From contig JAVTVX010000034.1 in NCBI GenBank assembly GCA_033439265.1, positions 10,385,001 to 10,449,000 of the forward strand: DNA of 64,000 bases, read 5' to 3'. Position numbers and translations under genes: made by a program. Position 1 is the first letter of the stretch. Each line of letters begins with the position of its first letter. The stretch is from Dillenia suffruticosa. Its lineage: Eukaryota; Streptophyta; Magnoliopsida; Dilleniales; Dilleniaceae. Shown piece after piece: positions 58,216 through 64,000 of this stretch. Under the pieces are notes generated by a model, which saw nothing but the letters and a program-made list of their open reading frames with translations, made no database searches and had not been told where the DNA came from.

Positions 58216-58897
58216 AAAATTATTTTGAATAGTGTCATTGGGTTTAATATGCAAGCTTCCTACCTTGAACTTTGGATCCACTTTTAGTTCTTCACATTAA
58301 GAACAAGCTACCCAACCGAAGCATCCATGTGATACATAGAATGGAGCAGAGGAGAAAACAGCTTATTATATCCATTGGTCAACAAACTGAGGAACTTGTA
58401 AAAACCCTCAATTAATAATACAATAAGAATAAATAGATTGTTTTTAGAATATCTAAAATTTCCATTTCAAGACCTAAGAGGAATAGTAAACTATCAAATT
58501 TGAGGCCATCAAACTGTATCTATCTCCACTTGATATGCAGCCACCATTCATGTTGATGAAGGTATAATTCCTGAAGAAAAATTGACATAGTGAACTAATG
58601 GAATAAATTTATTAAAAATTAAATGAGAAACGGACGAATTGTAAATGCTAGCATTGGAGAAATGTTAAAATAACATCTACTTCAAATAAACTTATTGATT
58701 GTTTTACAATATGTCTCTCTATGTTCTTTTTTGTTCTCATGTCATGTTGAAATTTTGTCATCTATACAATGCAAGATCAATTTGTCATATATAAAAATTA
58801 TGAGATGCAGAAAAATCTTACCAGCAATGTTTCTTCATATTAAAACATATTGGGTTTCTATTCTTCAGATACTCAAGATTTACTGCATCTGCACCAT
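58216..58897. other. 3' flank of the R gene, no other gene
   Basis: AT-rich DNA without coding signal. 58790-58890 aligns with the 3' flank of the duplicate at 51780-51860. Confidence 0.5.
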
Positions 58898-59691
58898 CTA
58901 TTCACCATCTATTTCGATGTCATCCTGATCACATGGAGGAATATGCCAATTTGGGGAAAAGTATCTTAAAAAAGTGATATCATATTACCAAAAAAAAAAT
59001 CTCCTTCTAATAATTCTTGTAAGATTAAAATCAACTTAAGAACAAAATGACAGAAAATAGAAAATTTCAATGCCAACAAGGGACTGCTCATTTCTGGGCA
59101 CATACAAGAAGAACCCACATTTATTATTCATTTCAGATTTTCCCATATATTTTTGTTATGTATGTACAATTTTTTTACCTTCTCGTCCCCTTCCTCCTCC
59201 TGGCTGGTGCTACTGTTAGGTTGTCCCTCAACCTAACCACAAGGACAAAGGTATATTAGCTGAATTTTTGAGGTAAATGAAAATCCATGATACAGTTGAT
59301 ATAACAAGAAGATATCAAGGAAGGTTAATCATATGTACTCTCTGATTCCTTCTAATTTGATGTAAATTTAAAGTGATGTTGGAAAAGTCTGGCTATCAAT
59401 TAACTTAAATGCTCGAATTTTAGCTCTTATTAAGGAATTCATGATCTGTTGAACACATGCTATAACATAACTAAATCTATCCACAGTAATTTCATTTGGC
59501 TAATTTGATTCAAATCAATTTGGCACATTAAAAATGATTTTTTCCCATTTTTTTCCAACAATTACAAGCACTTAGCTATTGACTTATTATCATATTTGAT
59601 TTTGAACATATAATTATATGTTTTTTCTGTCTTTTTTAATGAATTTATTAAGCAAAAATAGAAAAGAAACAAAGAAAGTAGGGGACCATGC

Positions 59692-59730
<39 letters not shown>

Positions 59731-62700
59731 CTCTAATTTTGCCAAGTAATAAAAAGAAAAAGAAAAACCAAGAATAAATGGGGAATAGGAAGTAGAAAAA
59801 TTGTAAAGGTAGTAGAAAATTAAAGAGTAGGAAGGAATAAAAATGAGAGTGAGAGGGCGTACCTGTTGGAAAAATATATACTCAACTGTAGTATTAATAT
59901 CTTTATCCATCGGTATATATTCTTGAAAATATTCTTCCATGTATATTTCTTTCAAGTTTGGTGTGGTTGTGGAGGTATATGAGAATGTTGTCATTTTAGG
60001 ACATTTAAACAACACCATTTCTTTCAAGGATGGAAATTCTAAAGTATATAAATTGTCTTCACAGAAACACCTTATATTTTGTAGATGTTTCAATTCCAAG
60101 GCCTCCAATTGAGGGATTACAAGGTTGCCCGTAGAAATTACTTCTTCTTCTTCTTCTCCTTGTTCGCCTATTACTGTTTCCAATGCATCACACTCCCACA
60201 AATATAACTCCCTTAATTGGGGAAATGACTTTGCTGGAAATTGGCTCCCCCATATCAGCTTTATGCCTTTTAAACCGGTCAAATACATCTCTCTCAAGGA
60301 AGGGAAGGCTACCTGCGGAAAACATGAAGAGAATTGAGTTAAAGAAAATATTTCTAAAACTACTTTAATCCGCATGAAGGGTAATAACTATAGGTTAATT
60401 CCTCTAAAAATAGATTTTAGGAACAGTGAAGGTTAAGATGTGTATTAAATAATTGGATTTGTTAACATATTAAATAACAACGTCCGTCACACATTGCCAA
60501 CTTGTTTTATAATGGACATATTCGGTTAACAATTTAAAGTGATACAAAGTTTTTTATAAAGTGGTACTCTAAATACCTAATTTTTTTTTATTTTTGTTCT
60601 GTCAACAATTTCCCTATTTTTGTAGAGATTGGATTTGAATTAGCTTTAAAAGAGTGAGTGAAATTTAAACAATTTATATAAGAAATATATCAATTGGGTT
60701 ATTAATGTTGATTTGAATCACAATAATATATTACATTTACATACTCCACTCTAAGGTGGAATTTTGCTGGAAGTAGTCATCCTCTAAAATTTAAAAAAGA
60801 AAATTTATATATATAGTTTTGAATATTATTTATCCAACTAAAAATTACAATATTATTTTCTTAAATTATAAATTCAAATGCATGATTTATTTTTAAATTT
60901 ACCTTTCCAAATAGAAATTGCAAAGCAGCCTCTACAGGGATGATAAACTGACGGTCAAACATCATAAAATTTACTAATAAAGAGTGAGATATTTAATTAT
61001 ACAATGAAATTGAGAGTTTATAACAAGAGATTACAATAGACTCCATATAAATGAATCATGTTATCTTAACACAAATTTGAAAACAAACCTTTCAAAATTT
61101 AGTATAAATTAAGTTTTAATTTCGTAATTTTTTTTTAGTTCCATACTTTTTATTAGTTATTGCAATTTAGGTGTTTCTCATAGTATTGCATAATTTTCTT
61201 TTTCTATTGTCATAATAGTACAAAAAAATTAAAAAATTAATTCAATAGTTCTTAAATTGTTGGTGCATATATGTAAACAGCCTGGTCGGTTTGGAGGTGT
61301 ATATACATACCTTGTGATTGAAGAGGGGCTGAAAATAAGGGCAGCCAAAATTATTTTGACTTGTTGGTGCGATAGTCTCTGTCTCACCCCCACTATTCTT
61401 GGAAGCTTCATTCTGGCATTTTTGCCATTTTAGCTGACAGTCTCCTTTTCTGAAACTGGTGAGCTTGGGCAGTTCATGGAGCAGAAGTATCTTCACCATA
61501 GGGAACACAATCACCTCCTCAGTTTCCTCTTCTTCTTCTTTTCCTACTATTTCTGTCATCTCCACACATGATTTTACCATTAATTCCTTCAGATTTTCAA
61601 GACGTTTAGCAATTGAAGGTTGAAATAAACATTTTAATGAATTGCAATCGGAAACAGTAAGCCGTTCTAACTGCAGGAAGCTCTGATTTGGTAATTCGGA
61701 GTGCCATATACACTCCACCTCATCTAGCTTTTGAAGTTTTAAGTCCTCCAAGGAAGGGAAAACCACCTGAAAATATATTTTAAAAAAATAAAAAAGCAAT
61801 ATATATACCCAATTACACTTTCCTAAAAATATATTAAATACCATAAAAACCAAAATTAAAAATTAAAAAAAATTTCTTACAACTTGCAAATTTCTTGACT
61901 TGGAAGAAGTCATGGGCATTTATGGGTGACTCAATATCTTCGATCATTATTTTGATCTTTGATTTCTTGAAGTGCATATCAGTGTAATTAATATGTGCAT
62001 CACATATATTATCTAGTAGGTACCATATAATTTCTAAAGTTTTACTTTAACGAATATTTTCCTTATTAAAAAAATAATAATTAATTGCTAGTTAAAAACT
62101 CGTCAAAAATATATTAAGAAAACCAAGTATATTAAGAAAATATATATGTTCTCCGCCTCATCTAGGTATCCAAGTATTAATCTCTCCGAGCAAGGGAAAT
62201 ATATTAAGAAAAATAAAAAAAAAGTAGGCCCAATTTCACTTTCGTCAAAATAAATTAAACCGGATAACAACCAAAAGAAAAAATTACAAAATTTCTAGCA
62301 ACTTCTTCCCCCAGTTCTCAGATTCCCTCGTCTTTCTCATTGTTGTTATTTTCATTTTTACTTTGGAGCTGATAGAGGATTGTATAGGAGGAATTTACTA
62401 TCTTACAATGTAAAGACATTTAAAATCTTGATTTTTCAGATTTCAAAATTAAATCTCATAATTTATTTTTCATGTTCAGTAGGATTTCTTTTTTTTTTTA
62501 ATAAAAAGCTTTTAATTGTATGGTGAGATTGAGAGTTCAAAATAAAAGATTACAATATGGTCTATACAAATGAATGATGTTATTTTAATATAAATTTTGT
62601 AACAAACCTTTCAAAGTTTTGTTTAAATTAAGTTTCAAATTTGCAAATTTATATTTAGTTCCATATCTTTTGTTAGGCATTGGAATTTTGGTGTTTCTTA

Positions 62701-64000
62701 GAGTGTTGCATAATTTTCTTTTTCTATTGTCATAATAAAAGTAGAAATAAAGTCAAAAATTAGTTCAATAGTTCTTATAGTAGTTCACTAGTTTCTTGGC
62801 ACCTACTCTTGTTCATAATATGTTACTTTTGTTCAACTTGAATATATATAATAGTGGAAAGTGACTTTTAGTGAAAAGATAAATATATATAAAAAAAAGA
62901 AGACAGAAGATAGAGAAAAACAAATGTTTTAATATGTAAAAATTTTGCAAAGATATTTGTATGATTTGTAGATTTGTAAATATAAGTGATTGTTTTGGGG
63001 TTAGAATGTAAATTAAAGTTCCCAACTCTCATATTACAACCGGAAGACATTCAAAAGTAAATTTTATCCCTTTATCTCCTATGGAAATTTTTATTTTTGG
63101 ATGTAAACTTTTTATGAGTTCACAATGATGAAAACCAAAAATTAGAATGCAATTGGATGAAAATTAAAAATTTCTTGCAACTTGAAAATTTGGCTTATTT
63201 AGGTTTAAATGTAGAAGTAGGAAAACTAAACTAAAGCACATAAAATGTAATAAAAGAATATATCATTTGTACACACCTTATCAGTGAAGAGAGATTGTGA
63301 TTGTATTGGTTTTCTGCTTTGCCTCACTTTGCAAAAACTTGCTAGCTTTGGTAAGCAACTGAGCCACAGGCATTTCAATTTAGGTAACACAGCTTCACCT
63401 TCTTCACTTATAATTATTTCTTCGATGTCATTTGAGTACTCCACCACTAAAACCTCGAGGTTTCTGATGAAGTCGTAGAGAATACTTTTCATGTTTCGTA
63501 TTTGACTTAATAGTAAATAATCACATCTTTTCATCAATGAGCATAACCCATGGTCTTTGGCTATGCTACTGCCCCTGAAATCCACCTTCAATCCGGCTTT
63601 CGAGAGTGAATAATTTTCATCATAGGAGAAGTCATCACCTATTTTAATCCGAAATGTTGTTAACTTTGGAAAGAAGAGATCTTTAGGAAAGAGCGTGACA
63701 TCATTTACATGCATCCCCATCAAAGTAGTCAGGCTGTGAGATGACGATTTCAATTCACTTACGTTTGCATATCTCGCTCTCCTTCCACTATTTTCAGTAT
63801 ACAATTCTTCTTCGCTCTCTTCCTCCCATTTATCAAAACTATTATCCAAGTACAACTCCTCCAGCCGAGAAAGATTTGATAAGATACCACAAGGAATCAA
63901 CAAGCCACTACAGTTTGACAGATCTAGTAACCTCAAACGTGTCAATTGTGAGATCCTCATTGGTAGCATATCGTCCTTAAATCGAGAGCTAGACAAGCTA
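58898..64000 (-). CDS. CC-NBS-LRR disease-resistance protein, LRR part (5' end outside)
   Basis: 3' half of an RPS5/At4g27190-like intracellular immune receptor. The CC and NBS domains lie beyond the window's right edge. Proposed exons on the minus strand: 64000-63277, 61766-61311, 60312-59863, 59232-59179 and, less surely, 58924-58898 (TAG). Exon 1 has LRR text RLRLLDLSNCSGL, LSRLEELYLDNSF, FFPKLTTFRIKIG and NLEVLVVEYSNDIEEII. The next two begin VVFPSL and VAFPSL and carry CDALETVIGEQGEEEE-type acidic LRRs. The fourth is acidic (VEGQPNSSTSQEEEGDEK). Donors and acceptors are GT/AG, and every clear junction is phase 0. The LRR exons themselves are open. Possible extra exons at 61885-61985 and 62155-62205 leave the model open, so function is uncertain. 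Confidence 0.8.
59695..59726. repeat. Poly-A tract in an R-gene intron
   Basis: A 32-base A run inside the intron between the acidic exon and the last LRR exon. The minus-strand poly-Phe in the long ORF there comes from reading into the intron. Confidence 0.9.
61000..61255. repeat. Duplicated intron segment, copy 1
   Basis: Direct match to 62510-62780: shared ATGAATCATGTTAT/ATGAATGATGTTAT, AACAAACCTTTCAAA, GCATAATTTTCTTTTTCTAT and TTAGTTCAATAGTTCTTA-like text. It lies in the intron 5' of LRR exon 59863-60312. Confidence 0.8.
61885..61985 (-). other. Possible small R-gene exon
   Basis: Minus-strand open text KIMIEDIESPINAHDFFQVKK with a GTTGTAAG donor-like end near 61880. Similar inter-LRR text occurs in At4g27190-like genes, but the acceptor side is unclear. 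It may be a real small exon or a relic. Confidence 0.35.
62155..62210 (-). pseudogene. Remnant of a fourth LRR exon start
   Basis: On the minus strand TTTCCCTTGCTCGGAGAG... encodes FPCSERLILGYLDEAEN-like text, parallel to the FPSLEDLKLQKLDEVECIW start of exon 61311-61766. Homology ends soon after, and no donor or open continuation is seen. Confidence 0.5.
62510..62780. repeat. Duplicated intron segment, copy 2
   Basis: Partner of 61000-61255, lying 5' (minus sense) of the LRR exon remnant at 62155-62210. Each copy precedes an LRR exon, so intron and exon were duplicated together. Confidence 0.8.
62781..63276. other. R-gene intron, nothing else seen
   Basis: AT-rich intron between LRR exons. 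Short minus-strand ORFs here are composition artefacts. Confidence 0.55.

Noticed and set aside
59614..60375. 253-codon ORF taken as a single exon
   Set aside because: Its second half reads through a GT donor into an intron with a poly-A/poly-Phe tract; only 59863-60312 is supported as exon.

Overview
This 64-kb window is plant nuclear DNA, almost certainly from a eudicot. It is very AT-rich and dominated by retrotransposons, DNA transposon ends and satellite-like repeats. The plant signs are Ty3/gypsy elements of the CRM-like, chromovirus and Tat/Athila kinds, tRNA-Met primer binding sites (TGGTATCAGAG), a plant-type RabGAP/TBC fragment, and the leucine-rich-repeat end of a CC-NBS-LRR disease-resistance gene. 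No rRNA, functional tRNA, CRISPR or bacterial-type operon was seen. Only two coding units look structurally intact: a complete gag-pol ORF (837-5633) and the incomplete R gene at the right edge (minus strand, running off the window).

Layout. (1) 1-11.6 kb is a nest of LTR retrotransposons: an intact CRM-like gag-pol; a piece of a long minus-strand LTR; a decayed chromodomain Ty3/gypsy element with both LTRs. (2) 11.6-17.1 kb is non-coding repeat debris with an antisense Athila-type integrase fragment. (3) 17.1-37.2 kb is filled with short dyad-symmetric repeats (core TTCTGCGAAGTGCAGAA). Between about 22.9 and 33.8 kb they alternate with about 1 kb of conserved AT-rich spacer and form a macrosatellite with a period near 1.25 kb. 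One unit is split by a roughly 4-kb insertion with a 2.36-kb LTR. A broken RabGAP/TBC pseudogene lies beyond the array. (4) 37.9-48.9 kb holds CACTA-type transposon termini, two GC-rich islands followed by pyrimidine tracts, direct duplications, and a large head-to-head inverted repeat with arms of about 2.4 kb. (5) 50.3-51.2 kb is a complete non-autonomous hAT-type element with an 8-bp target duplication. (6) 51.8-64 kb, minus strand, is the 3' half of an RPS5/At4g27190-like R gene built from phase-0 LRR exons, with a duplicated and broken downstream copy. A degenerate Tat/Ogre-like retrotransposon and a small GAGCTC-rich element lie between the copies.

Nothing here forms a pathway of cooperating genes. 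The window is a record of nested insertions, a satellite expansion, and partial duplication of LRR exon modules. The strongest candidate for something undescribed is the dyad-repeat macrosatellite; second is the large inverted repeat of CACTA ends. Coordinates of repeat borders are read by eye and may be off by tens of bases.
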